Shown: piece after piece, positions 1 through 9,290 of the stretch | Position numbering within the stretch: the first letter of the stretch is position 1 | Layout: the number at the start of each line of letters is the position of its first letter | NCBI GenBank assembly: GCA_025201865.1 | Contig: MU602694.1 | Coordinates: 1 to 64,000 of the forward strand | Origin: Ramicandelaber brevisporus | Taxonomy: Eukaryota > Kickxellomycota > Ramicandelaberales > Ramicandelaberaceae | DNA: 64,000 nt | Direction of reading: 5' to 3' | Notes under the pieces: generated by a model | The model's database searches: none | What the model was told of the DNA's origin: nothing | The model's input: the letters and a program-made list of their open reading frames with translations, nothing else | Program-made: the position numbers and the translations under genes

Positions 1-834
1 CAGCGCCATGCCAGATTGCACACTGGATACAAGCCATATACATGCCCTGGATGCCAAGCTGGATTCTTCCGCACAGATGCACTGCGTAGACATTTGAAAG
101 CCACTCCTAACTGCCAATCAGTAGTTGATCAAATGGATGAGCCTCTATTTAAGAAGGCGAGACGTGGTGGTTCTAAGGCTGATAACAATGGCGATAACAG
201 ACACCGTAGCGATAGTGGCGCCAGCAACACCTCACTCTCTGACATTGCATTGAACCAGATCAAGTACGAGTCTGACTCGCAGCCAATCAATTTGTTTGCC
301 ATTAATAGCAATATGGGTGCATTTAATACTCAGCTGCAGCAGCATCACCAGTATCACTTTTCAGACACTGGACTGGAAGTACCCAGCGTTCTTATGCCAC
401 ATGAGCATCGTCGTACTAGCTCCGGCCCTGAATTCCATGCCAATGCCGAGCAAGGAGAAGCACAATCTCACGGAAAATCAGAGTTTGCACCAATTCCGTT
501 ATACCATCCCCAGCAACTCCAGCAACAGCAGCAGCAAGTCCAGCAGCAGGCTCAATTAATGTATTCTCATTATCCGGCTCTTCAAGTTGCTACTTCCCAG
601 ATTCCATCTCAGCTCCAATCCATGAACATTGCTGGAACTGCTGATTTCAATCCCAGTACAAGTGATTTCTACAACTCTTTGGCTAATTCGGCTAACCTTG
701 GTGACATCATCAACCATCACAATGCTGGTAATGGCACTAGCATGGTGTTGGACATGACCACAGCAACTGCCACTACTTTGAGTCAATCGCCCTCCGATGT
801 GTTTGGATTGATGCGTGATGTGTCCCAGCATTAG
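1..834 (+). CDS. C2H2-type zinc-finger transcription factor, 3' part (5' end outside window)
   Basis: The frame is open from base 1, so the start lies upstream. The first visible residues are the end of one finger (His-Ala-Arg-Leu-His) and a TGYKPY linker. A finger CPGC-x12-H-x6-C follows, so the last ligand is Cys, not His (C2HC). About 235 residues of low complexity follow, rich in Gln, Asn, Ser and His, with a short Q-run near 515-555 and a basic KKARR stretch after the finger, which may be a nuclear signal. The linker shows at least two tandem fingers, as in sequence-specific fungal regulators. The finger with R-x-DALRRH and a terminal Cys resembles the last finger of several fungal C2H2 factors (Crz1-like among others), but the visible part is too short to name it. 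The frame and family are seen directly; the regulatory role is inferred. Confidence 0.8.
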   Translation, partial: QRHARLHTGYKPYTCPGCQAGFFRTDALRRHLKATPNCQSVVDQMDEPLFKKARRGGSKADNNGDNRHRSDSGASNTSLSDIALNQIKYESDSQPINLFAINSNMGAFNTQLQQHHQYHFSDTGLEVPSVLMPHEHRRTSSGPEFHANAEQGEAQSHGKSEFAPIPLYHPQQLQQQQQQVQQQAQLMYSHYPALQVATSQIPSQLQSMNIAGTADFNPSTSDFYNSLANSANLGDIINHHNAGNGTSMVLDMTTATATTLSQSPSDVFGLMRDVSQH

Positions 835-1253
835 CCATTGACTACTCCGCATACACACATACAGACATTCCATCCTGTACCCAAATTTATTTTATATACC
901 CTTTCCCGCCCTTTAAATCTCTTGTTTTCGACTGTTGTTTTTTCATTTATGTTTTTGTGTACTTTTGTTTGCCTCTTTCCATTCGTTCATTTTTATACCG
1001 GTTTACTCATTTTTTATTTTAAAGGATCTTATACAATCCATGTTTAACAACTTATGTTATGTATCCGACAACAGCAAGGCAGTCCGAAGCATCTAACCAA
1101 ATCGAATATACTTAGTGCATGATTAAACTGTAAACATTAATTAGTATGCAAACGACGAGTTGTTTAATCAGAATCATCTGGCAATCGCATATTGAAAGTG
1201 TCAAATTGTTATGGAAGAGACACTGCCGTTGTTTCTGGCTGATGGATATTATA
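835..1253. other. Intergenic, 3' flank of zinc-finger gene
   Basis: T-rich 3' untranslated-like DNA follows the stop. It runs up to the end of the decayed zinc-finger copy on the other strand. I see no gene or RNA here. Confidence 0.5.
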
Positions 1254-1830
1254 TTAATCACTATAGTCACTCAGCACTAATTCATCGCCATCATCGTAAT
1301 CACATTCGCTATTATACTGATTGGTAGAGTCATTTGGCATAATACTGTCTGTATCTGTGTCCAGCCGAGTAATGAAAAAGCACAAAGTGTGTGCTTTACC
1401 AAAAAGCAATCGCAGTACAAGAGCAGGAACCGTCGACAGTTGTTCACCTCTATGCTCCCTACAGTGATGATGACTCCTAGACATTTTAGTGGAACAACAA
1501 TAGCCACAATCGGATAAAACACACAGCCAACCTTGAATAATATCTGGATGCTGCAGCTGACTGGAGTGATTGATTGATGCCGCGAGATGTGGATTGCTGG
1601 TATGTTGATTGATATTGGGATCGGCATTCGCCTTTACTGCATTTTCTGGTAGAAACTCACCATCAATTGACTTCTCAGTATATCCATGTTTTTGATGCAA
1701 ATGAGTTAGTCGTAACAAATGAACAACCCAGTCGTAATGTGATAGCCACAACGAACACCATCCACATAAAATCCATCCACCTTTAGATAGTGAAACGTGG
1801 GCCGTGTCTTCTTGGTAACTTGCTGCTGCT
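1254..1830 (-). pseudogene. Truncated, frameshifted copy of the 22-24 kb zinc-finger protein
   Basis: Read on the minus strand, this stretch aligns with the second module of the zinc-finger protein at 22002-23999, down to the same C-terminal residues (ELVLSDYSD). It begins with a segment matching FHYLKVDDFYVCGYRCGYH of the parent. In that frame it reaches a TAA stop at 1706-1708. Compared with the parent it then lacks about 25 nt around the CHEC-x9 part of finger 3. The rest, from the KHGY-EKSID motif through finger 4 to the C-terminus, is open in a shifted frame. Fingers 1 and 2 and the acidic N-terminus are absent. It sits immediately upstream of RGP1, and its broken 5' end merges with that gene's promoter. 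The 220-codon open frame across the region starts at a non-ATG codon and mixes both frames, so I call a pseudogene. An expressed short zinc-binding peptide from the C-terminal frame cannot be excluded. Confidence 0.82.
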
Positions 1831-1962
1831 GTTACTGTCAGTTGACAGCTGGGAGTTGCATACTTTTTATCATTATTCTTTCCCGCGAGTTTGCTCTCTG
1901 TCACACGAAATCGCAACCTCTATTCTTATACTTTTTTTTTTTTGCCTCTTCTTCTCTCGACG

Positions 1963-3516
1963 ATGACTGTGTCGATCGGCATGCGCTTCAGCCGTCCTGA
2001 TGACACGTACTATGCCGGGGAGAGACTAGTGTGCTATGTAACCTTCACCAGCACTGCTTCGAGCACTTCTCCTCGGCCGTCAGTCTCTGCGCCGATTGTT
2101 GCTGCCAGAACATCGTCAGCTGACCCAGCTGCGACCCTCAAGCAACAGCCACAGCAGCAACCACAGCAACCACAGCAGCAACCACAGCAGCAACCACAGC
2201 AGCAACCACAGCAGCAACAGCAACAATCATTGCCACGGGGATCATCATATCTGTCAGGCTGGCTACCTTCTATTCTAACTAGTGGATTCAATTCTAGAAC
2301 CAGCGACTCGAAGAATAGTGGCAGTGACAGCCAGTCTCATGTATACGCAACAGATGGCCAGCAACATCCAGCCCAGGCACAACAGCCACCTTCTCAGCCA
2401 CAGCAGAGACAGCCTGGTGTTGCAGACTCTGATCAGACATCGCCCATCGATCAGTTAGAATCACCAATTGACTATCTAATGAAGAATCGGCCTGCTTCAG
2501 CTGCTCCAGTTCAACAATTTGACCACTCCCATCAGCAACAGCATCAGTACCAGCAACAGCAACAGCAACGGACCACGCAAAATGGACAGATGCAAACTCA
2601 TCAAGCATTGCCATTGAGACAGCAGATGAAGAAACAAATGTATGGATCACCACCTGAACGTATATTGTGGGGATTTGCACAGGCTGTCGGCCAAATGGCT
2701 GTAGATCCACGATTTGTGTCGACGATAATGCTGGACGGAATCTTTGATCATCAAATGTATGGCAGTGCCTCTTCTGTGCACAGTAGCGCTCATGTGCATG
2801 GTGGAGGCTCACTGGGCATCCCAATCACTGCTGCATTGCACTCACCTGGTGTGAATAGAAGAACAAGGAGTGGTTCACACAGTTCAACCAGGACGAGTGA
2901 AACAGCCGAGGATGATGGACAAGATGAGGAAGATAGGTTGGTGGCAACATATCCAACATGGTCAAACCCACCAGCATTAATGTTTTGCGATCTCGAATTA
3001 CACGAAGGTGAATCAAGAACTTTCAAGTACGAAATTGACATCCCTCACAGACTGCCTCCAACCTATTCACCCGAAAAGGCCACCGCAGCAAAGTTTATTT
3101 ATTCGCTCACAGTTGTGGCTCAACAAGGTTCACTCAAAAAGTCTGCCTCAGTATCAGTGTCCAAGACATTCAGAGTGTTACTCTCTAGGGACATTCTGGA
3201 ACCAATGGTCACTTCAAGAATGCAGCCAGCCAGTGCTAATAATGTATATGATGGATTATATGATGTACTGACGCCAATTCTATCAGTCAAAGACAGCTCT
3301 TCAATATCGAATCTGTCAAATGCCTCATTATCAACCGAAATCAGTGCACAAAGCAATCTATCGCAAAAGCGGCAGTCTATTGCAGGTCCAGTCGATTTGA
3401 AAACGAATCCATTCTTTAAAGATATTTTGGCATCCTTACACTCAAAACGAAGGCCAAAATCGCCACAACGAAAGTCATCTTTACCTCTGTCACCTTCTTC
3501 AGTAGTCTCATTCGAT

Positions 3517-3555
<39 letters not shown>

Positions 3556-4353
3556 ACTTTCAGCGGCGATGATAATGACACAGATGAAGATACAGACGAC
3601 ATCGATGACATTGAGAAACAAGACAGTAGACCAGCTGAAAGCTATGCATTGTCAGTATGTCGACGAAAGCTGCCAATATCGTTTGCACTCAACAGTGCGG
3701 ATGGCCGACGAGTGGGTGTGCTGCATCTGCCAACCCAATTCTTCACCACTGGTTCGTTGATAGAGGGTGTGATTGATCTTGGGTGCGGCCAAGTGCCATG
3801 TTTCCACATATCCATTTGGCTCGAGAGCTTTGAACAGCCTGCAGCCATCAAACCAACTACCAGAACCACATCACCTCGAGCGTCCATTTCGAGTGATTCC
3901 CCAGTAATGCCAGCAGCATTAACAAACGGATACACTTCACCTCGGAAAAGACGCACATCCAGTGTTAGCGGCAGTCTTTTTGTTGGATCCAGTGATGCCG
4001 CCACAGTTGCGGAACTTGCCGTTCGATCTCGTCAAGTTCATGCAGAACACCACGAATCATGTCGGTTTGTCCACAAATTGGCATTCATGCTACCTGTTCC
4101 GATAGATGCAGTGTCGGAATTTGTGACAAGTTGTATCGATCACAAGTGGCAGCTGCGGGTGGAGCTTGTCGTTGATGCAACCAAGCCGCTTTCATCTCCA
4201 TCGTCACCACCAATATCTCCGTCACTTCACCAGGCCAGCCAAGTTGTACGGCTAACAAGACAATGGGATGCACCTGAGCAAGTTAGCGTCGCCAAGCTAA
4301 GGTGCAATCTTCCCGTACATGTGTTAGCCATACCGCCATCCTCTCTTAGATAA
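1963..4353 (+). CDS. RGP1: RGP1-like subunit of the Ric1-Rgp1 Rab GEF
   Basis: Rgp1 and Ric1 form the Golgi exchange factor for Ypt6/Rab6, which serves endosome-to-Golgi retrograde traffic. The protein is 796 aa from the ATG at 1963; the frame is open further upstream but without ATG. It opens with a hallmark Rgp1 segment, RPDDTYYAGERLVCYVTF. A middle block LWGFAQAVGQ (about residues 229-240) and the arrestin-like block FCDLELHEGESRTF...YEIDIP-RLPPTYS (about 340-370) follow, with Y-SLTVVAQQG after it. Near the end is LRCNLPVHVL, the usual C-terminal beta-strand motif. Between the conserved blocks are a Pro-Gln tract (residues about 62-88), a poly-Ala run (about 519-530) and acidic or Ser-rich linkers, which make it longer than typical members. 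It stands convergent with the subtilase at 4695. The motif order is clear; full length and C-terminus are less sure (see the finding at 4428-4604). Confidence 0.85.
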
Positions 4354-4694
4354 ACCTCTTTGTTTTCTCCTTCTTTTGATATATATATATATAACTTTGC
4401 TTTCACTGTATATTCTGTCTGAAGTAGAAAGGCTGTTTACTTGTGCTCTGTTCCGTTCTGGGTGTGGACGACCACGGTGGTCACAACATTGCAACAGTGG
4501 TCCATGGCGTAGCGTCCATTCATTGGAACGAGCTCGTTCGCGTTGAGTGGCTGCCGATCCCAATTACTGGAGTGGCCGTATACGATACGCAATCTCAGCA
4601 CTGAATCTCCAGTACATCGCTATAAGCATCCTTCATACTTGAAGCTCCGTTAATGTTAAAACTTAGAGTAAGTATAAAATGTTAATAGCATTTG
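4354..4694. other. Convergent intergenic region, RGP1 / subtilase
   Basis: This holds a pyrimidine-rich stretch, an (AT)n run near 4379-4393, and an unexplained open stretch 4428-4604 on the plus strand. No ATG-initiated gene is visible. Confidence 0.5.
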
Positions 4695-7499
4695 TCAAGA
4701 TGGTGCGGGGCGGACAATTGCTATTTTCGGAAGCAAAACAGTCTCGTAATCTTCATCCTTGTTGACATTCCCAAACGGCTTGAGTGCTTCAATGCGAATC
4801 TGATACTCGCCATTTGGCACTTTGCTGGCTTGACTTTGACCTCCTGCCTGAATCACTAGACCATCCCATTCATACTGGTAGCAGAACCTTGGATCACTAT
4901 CGGTACAACGTGTGGAATACTCTATTATGCCATCCTTGTCAATGAAACCAACACTCTTTTCGCTGCTGTTGCTGCTGCTACCACCGCCGCCACCATCACT
5001 CTTACTGGCATCCAGCACGCGTACTCTGAGCATACGAGTAGGGTGAATCAGCCGAGCATAGATGCTTACTGTGCTATTTCCGACCATGGTGAACTTTGGC
5101 GGATTATTTGGATCAACTTCTCCCGGTATTATAGCCTTGTTTTTGGCATTGTCAAAGAGGTACGGAGCACTAGAAGACGACGGATCAAGAATCGGAAACT
5201 TGCGATAATCACCCAGCAGACCTGAATATGGCACGCGAACCGCACTGGGCTTGACAGTGTATGAACCTTTACCATCAGCGCTTGGAATCTTGAATGACCT
5301 GGCCCGATGTGGAATAAACTCAATGTATCCTGAGAAGACAAAGAGTTGGTCCTTGGATAATCCACCCGGCTCTGTAAACCGCACTTCGACACTCTTCTTT
5401 CCCTTTGGGGGAACAATAATCCTCTTTGGAAAGACCTTGATCTGGGCAGAGTTGGGTGAGAATTCCGGCTTGGTCAAGAACTCACTGTCGGAACCAAATG
5501 GAGCAGCTGATTCTGCTGGCTTGTGACTGACTTCGTAAGATATCTTTTCAGAATGATAATTGTGGACAGTGAGTTTGTAAACTCGATTCTCGCGTGGACC
5601 ACCAACTACCGAATCATTAAGTGCCAAGCGACCCGGCACGACCATCGTACGAGAGGCCAAGGCATCTAGTACATTGATCATGCCACCACCTTGGCGCGCT
5701 ACAGTTTCAATGCCGGCTTCCCCTTCCTCGCCGTTAGAATATCGCTTACGTGGACTTGCCGTGGCAATGAGACGCGTAAAGAACTCGGCATAGGTCGTCT
5801 TCTTGTCCAGTACTTGTTTTAATAGCGCCAGACTGCCAGACACATATGGAGCGGACATGGAGGTACCAGAGAAGATTGCATAGCCTGGGCTCATACGCAA
5901 TGGCACTGTTGAGAATATTGCTCCTCCAGGTGCACCAACTTCAGGTTTCAGTTCGAGCAGTGTTCCGGGGCCGTAGCTACTAAAATACGAAACAGTGCCG
6001 GCAGTGTCCAATGGATGCGACACGGTATCATCAGTGTCAGAAATCGTGACATCCTTGCCATCGGCTTTGCCAGCATTAATGATACTCACCATCTGCTCAC
6101 CATAATGCTGAGTAATCAAGTAAATGGCCAGACCAAAGTTTCCACCGATTGGTCCCCATGTCAATACCGGCCTATTGTTATAGAAGATGATGCCAGCTGC
6201 GCCATGGTCTGTTATAGCAGCCTTTGCCTTCTCTTCAAATTCACATCCTCCACGTTTGATCAATGCAATCTTGCCCTTCACATCCATGGTAATCGGACCA
6301 CATGCTTCTTTATCACCATCTGCGTCAACAAGCTCGACAATTGGGATATCTTTCCAACCACCAGTCGCCTTGGGGTTGAGCGGTATATTATGTCCGAACC
6401 GGCTATTTGGATCGCTTGAAAGCTTGAATGATTTTGTAAAGAAAGCCGCTGTGTTGTCGAATGATGCAACAGATAGCACATCACGTCCAATAGATGGTCC
6501 AGCAATTTCCCAGAGTCCATGGTCTCCACTGTTTCCCGCCGATGCTACCACCATCGTTCCCTTCTGCGTAAGGAGCGATGCAGCATGACTGACGGCTCCA
6601 CCCTCCCAACCAGCATTCGCACCGAGTGACAGATTGATAACATCCATTCCGTCGTTATGTGCACGCTCCATTGCTGATATGATGGCATCGTCGTCAGTAG
6701 GTCCTGTTTCGGCACAACTAAAAACCTTGTATGCACCAATCGTTGCGCCAGGTGCCACACCTCGCATTCCGTACTTGTTGTCAAACGCAGCAATGGTACC
6801 TGCAACGTGCGTGCCATGACCGCTGGAGCATCTGTCCTGTGGATCTGGGCTAGGTTTCTTGACTGGGCTACTACCCGAAGAAAAGTCATCGCCGACAAAG
6901 TCATAGCCAAATTTAACGCGGCAGCCAGGTCCGACACCGACAGATTGGCAGCCACCGAAAGCAGGATGAGTGTAATCGACTCCAGAATCTATCACACCAA
7001 CTTTGATTCCAGTGCCGTCATAGCCAAGAGTATCGTGCATGATGTCCACACCAGTCATGCTGTGCACGGTGTTTGGCGATGTGTCCATTCCTTGCATTTC
7101 AACAAATTGCGAGTTGCCGGAATTCGCACTAGCAGCCTTGTGTTCGAAAGTTCTTGCGTCGAGAACCTTGGGGGCATTGTGAGCGTATACATTATGGACT
7201 TCCTTCACACCATATATACGGCGCAGCTCGGAGCGAACAGAGGCAGAGTGGACATTCAGGTTACTACCATCATCATTATTGACCTGAACATAAACACCAG
7301 GAAAGATGCTGTACCGATTCTTGATTTGGATGGAAGTCGGATCAATGCGTTGTTCAAATTCTTTAACAGCATTGTCGAATTCAGGTGTGCCATTTTCAGC
7401 ATCAAACTCGATTATGAATCGATTTGGACGACGGATAGAAGCACCCGATGCTGAAATCACAGTAATTGAGAACACTACTAAACTCCAGTTTACCCACAT
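4695..7499 (-). CDS. Secreted subtilisin-like serine protease (S8) with PA domain
   Basis: The protein is 934 aa from the ATG at 7499; a longer frame begins with GTG and is not used. Residues 1-20 form a signal peptide. An I9-type propeptide follows (about 27-110). The catalytic triad is Asp171 (GVIDSGVDYTHP), His228 (GHGTHVAGT) and Ser547 (FSGTSMSAPYVSG), with the oxyanion Asn323 in ASAGNSG. A protease-associated domain is inserted between His and Ser, at about 390-485 (GKIALIKRGGCEFEEKA). After the catalytic domain come about 370 residues of Ig/fn3-like beta structure (PGRLALNDS...NRVYKLTVHN). This is the architecture of large fungal Vpr/C5a-peptidase-type subtilases, which digest extracellular protein. 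The C-terminus has no GPI or TM segment, so it is probably released or wall-associated. A perfect TGACGTCA site lies about 240 nt upstream of the start. Confidence 0.95.
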   Translation of the reverse strand: MWVNWSLVVFSITVISASGASIRRPNRFIIEFDAENGTPEFDNAVKEFEQRIDPTSIQIKNRYSIFPGVYVQVNNDDGSNLNVHSASVRSELRRIYGVKEVHNVYAHNAPKVLDARTFEHKAASANSGNSQFVEMQGMDTSPNTVHSMTGVDIMHDTLGYDGTGIKVGVIDSGVDYTHPAFGGCQSVGVGPGCRVKFGYDFVGDDFSSGSSPVKKPSPDPQDRCSSGHGTHVAGTIAAFDNKYGMRGVAPGATIGAYKVFSCAETGPTDDDAIISAMERAHNDGMDVINLSLGANAGWEGGAVSHAASLLTQKGTMVVASAGNSGDHGLWEIAGPSIGRDVLSVASFDNTAAFFTKSFKLSSDPNSRFGHNIPLNPKATGGWKDIPIVELVDADGDKEACGPITMDVKGKIALIKRGGCEFEEKAKAAITDHGAAGIIFYNNRPVLTWGPIGGNFGLAIYLITQHYGEQMVSIINAGKADGKDVTISDTDDTVSHPLDTAGTVSYFSSYGPGTLLELKPEVGAPGGAIFSTVPLRMSPGYAIFSGTSMSAPYVSGSLALLKQVLDKKTTYAEFFTRLIATASPRKRYSNGEEGEAGIETVARQGGGMINVLDALASRTMVVPGRLALNDSVVGGPRENRVYKLTVHNYHSEKISYEVSHKPAESAAPFGSDSEFLTKPEFSPNSAQIKVFPKRIIVPPKGKKSVEVRFTEPGGLSKDQLFVFSGYIEFIPHRARSFKIPSADGKGSYTVKPSAVRVPYSGLLGDYRKFPILDPSSSSAPYLFDNAKNKAIIPGEVDPNNPPKFTMVGNSTVSIYARLIHPTRMLRVRVLDASKSDGGGGGSSSNSSEKSVGFIDKDGIIEYSTRCTDSDPRFCYQYEWDGLVIQAGGQSQASKVPNGEYQIRIEALKPFGNVNKDEDYETVLLPKIAIVRPAPS

Positions 7500-8158
7500 A
7501 CTTGGTGAAGTGTGTACGATTTGAGGATGAATGGTAATGATAAATGGTAATTGAAGTGTAAAGTATAGATCAAGACCGTTAAGGGAGATCGTTGAGAAAG
7601 ACTGTTCAGGCACTTTTAAGACGGTTTGATCAAATTGGCGATCATCCACCTTTATTGCCTTTCAATTTAGGCAACGTTCAATGTAATTCGGATGGTAATA
7701 TACATAAAAGGTTCACTGACAAAAGCTCAGATTGCACTTGTTGACGTCAGATAGATTATGTTTCAACAAAATGAATAGCTACGCAGTCAATCGAATGGTC
7801 TACGAGCAAATCATCTCTCTTTTTGTTAATTTATTTGAAAGGTCAATTGGTCACCGACAGTTGATCTGCGTAAATTACATCCAGTGTTTTGGCAGGAGAT
7901 ATTCATAATTGGGTCAATATGCAAATCACGAAAGTCGCGGAATGAACGAGGAGCGTCGAGATGCGCAGTCACAACGTACGTTCTCATTGGAAGGTTAGTT
8001 GCACGTATATTCATCCACCGCACATTGCTGAACGCTACAGTCAATATCGGTATGAATTGGATACTATGATAGACACTCGTTCATCTATCTCTCCCCCATT
8101 CTAAATGTTTTTTTAATTTGAAGGAATTACATGATACTGTTATCTATCAGCTGGTTCC
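7500..8158. other. Intergenic, subtilase upstream region
   Basis: This is the upstream region of the subtilase. It contains the TGACGTCA palindrome at 7742-7749. Short overlapping open frames on both strands (about 7826-8069) have no recognisable domain, and I do not call them genes. Confidence 0.5.
7742..7749. promoter_or_regulatory. CRE-like TGACGTCA palindrome upstream of the subtilase
   Basis: A perfect 8-bp ATF/CREB-type palindrome lies 243-250 nt upstream of the subtilase ATG. In fungi such sites bind bZIP factors of the Atf1/Sko1 class, downstream of the stress MAPK path. The link to the SSK2-like MAPKKK in this window is only suggestive. The same 8-mer also occurs by chance inside coding sequence elsewhere in the window. 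Confidence 0.3.
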
Positions 8159-8365
8159 TCAATCGTAACACTTCACGGACCGGTACTCACAGCAGAGTGT
8201 GCCAACTACTGGAGCTTTGCAGGCAAACCCCCACTTGCATTTGGATTGTCGTGCCACCAATCCATCTAGATACCCGATTCCTGTATTCACATTGCAGTAT
8301 GCGCCGACATATGTTGCACTTGCGATAGCGCCATACAGCAGCACTATAACACCGATGGTCTTCAT
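8159..8365 (-). CDS. Small secreted six-cysteine protein
   Basis: A 68-residue protein with an ATG start at 8365. Residues 1-17 are a clear signal peptide (MKTIGVIVLLYGAIASA). The predicted mature part of about 50 residues has six cysteines: Cys24, 43, 49, 58, 59 and 66, spaced C-x18-C-x5-C-x8-CC-x6-C. Six cysteines with an adjacent pair suggest a compact three-disulfide fold, of the kind found in defensin-like, effector-like or wall-associated fungal miniproteins. I do not recognise the family. It lies between two other secreted products on the same strand (subtilase and GPI-type protein), each with its own promoter gap. Size, signal and even cysteine count argue it is real; function is unknown. 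Confidence 0.7.
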   Translation of the reverse strand: MKTIGVIVLLYGAIASATYVGAYCNVNTGIGYLDGLVARQSKCKWGFACKAPVVGTLCCEYRSVKCYD

Positions 8366-8564
8366 GTTGAGGTTTTAAGAAGAAGGAGGAAAAAAAAACA
8401 ACGGTGAGCAGGAGTTTCTCAAGAAAGAGTGAAAAAGGGGGAAGAAGTGACAAACGTCAATCCATCACGTTGGATCTAAATTGCGCCAATCACTTTTTAT
8501 ACTGACAAAGTACGATACTCTTTTACTGGATATTACGAGGGATACACTTATATTAGAAGGTGAT

Positions 8565-8975
8565 TTACACAAAGTTTGCGACGATCAATCCAGCAACTGC
8601 AAACGGAGCAAATCCAAACGACGCAATGACTGCAAGCTGGCTTGGCTGCGCTCCCGAGCTGGCAGAGACGGTTGTGCCCGAAGAACCATCGGTAGCTGAG
8701 ACCAGCGCAGAGCTTGGCATGGACGGCAGCGTGCCAACGTCAGACGGAAGTGAAGGTGGAATTGATGCGGAGGCTGTGCCAGATGTCACACTAATGTTAT
8801 CGGGCAGAGAAACACTTGGTGGCGAAGTAGAGGTTGCCGAGGAAGGCGAGCCAGAAGTGCCGCCAGAAGCCGAGCTGCCACTAGTACTGGAGGATACTGG
8901 CTGACTCGAGCTTGGAGCTTGGGCAGCTGTCAAAGCAGCCAGCAATGATAACATAAAGGCGATGGAGAAACGCAT
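8565..8975 (-). CDS. Ser-rich GPI-anchored-type cell-surface protein
   Basis: A 136-residue protein from the ATG at 8975; the frame extends upstream to a non-optimal in-frame codon. It starts with a signal peptide (MRFSIAFMLSLLAALTAAQA). The middle, about 85 residues, is nearly all Ser, Thr, Pro, Ala and Gly, and is probably O-mannosylated. The C-terminus is a hydrophobic tail (LAVIASFGFAPFAVAGLIVANFV) preceded by small residues (SSGAQPSQ), the layout of a GPI-attachment signal. It has no catalytic domain and is likely a structural or adhesion component of wall or plasma membrane. It shares a 315-bp divergent promoter with DML1, which carries a 12-bp tandem repeat. Confidence 0.75.
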   Translation of the reverse strand: MRFSIAFMLSLLAALTAAQAPSSSQPVSSSTSGSSASGGTSGSPSSATSTSPPSVSLPDNISVTSGTASASIPPSLPSDVGTLPSMPSSALVSATDGSSGTTVSASSGAQPSQLAVIASFGFAPFAVAGLIVANFV

Positions 8976-9290
8976 AGTTGTGCAGGAAAAAATGGGGATC
9001 AAAGGATGAGAGATGAGATGAGAGATGAGATGAAAGATGAGATGAGAGATGAGATGAAAAGCACAAATGATACGGCCGGATTAGACTGATGCTACTATGT
9101 TTCCAGTCCATCTTTTATATTGCGTACGCACACCATTGATCTTTTTTTGCTTTTCTCTTTTTACGATACTGTCCTTGCTGACCTTCACCGTGTTGCCTTT
9201 AACGGGGAATGTGGCGAAACATTCGCATTCGTGTCTACTTTGACTTCTCCCAAAAGAAAAAAACTAATAACAACAATAACTGACACACAC
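8976..9290. promoter_or_regulatory. Divergent promoter, Ser-rich wall protein / DML1
   Basis: 315 bp separate the two outward-facing ATGs, so both promoters must lie here. The left side holds the 12-bp repeats; the right side is T-rich, then A-rich just before the DML1 start. Confidence 0.5.
9009..9056. repeat. Four tandem 12-bp repeats in a divergent promoter
   Basis: Four head-to-tail copies of agagatgagatg (the third begins aaag) lie 34-81 nt upstream of the Ser-rich protein's ATG. They probably fall in its 5' untranslated or core promoter region. Confidence 0.9.

Noticed and set aside
2034-2291. Cys-rich minus-strand frame (poly-Cys/Gly)
   Set aside because: Antisense of the RGP1 Pro-Gln tract.
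7826-8069. Overlapping 60-72 codon frames on both strands
   Set aside because: No domain, and the two strands are equally open. Too little evidence for a gene.
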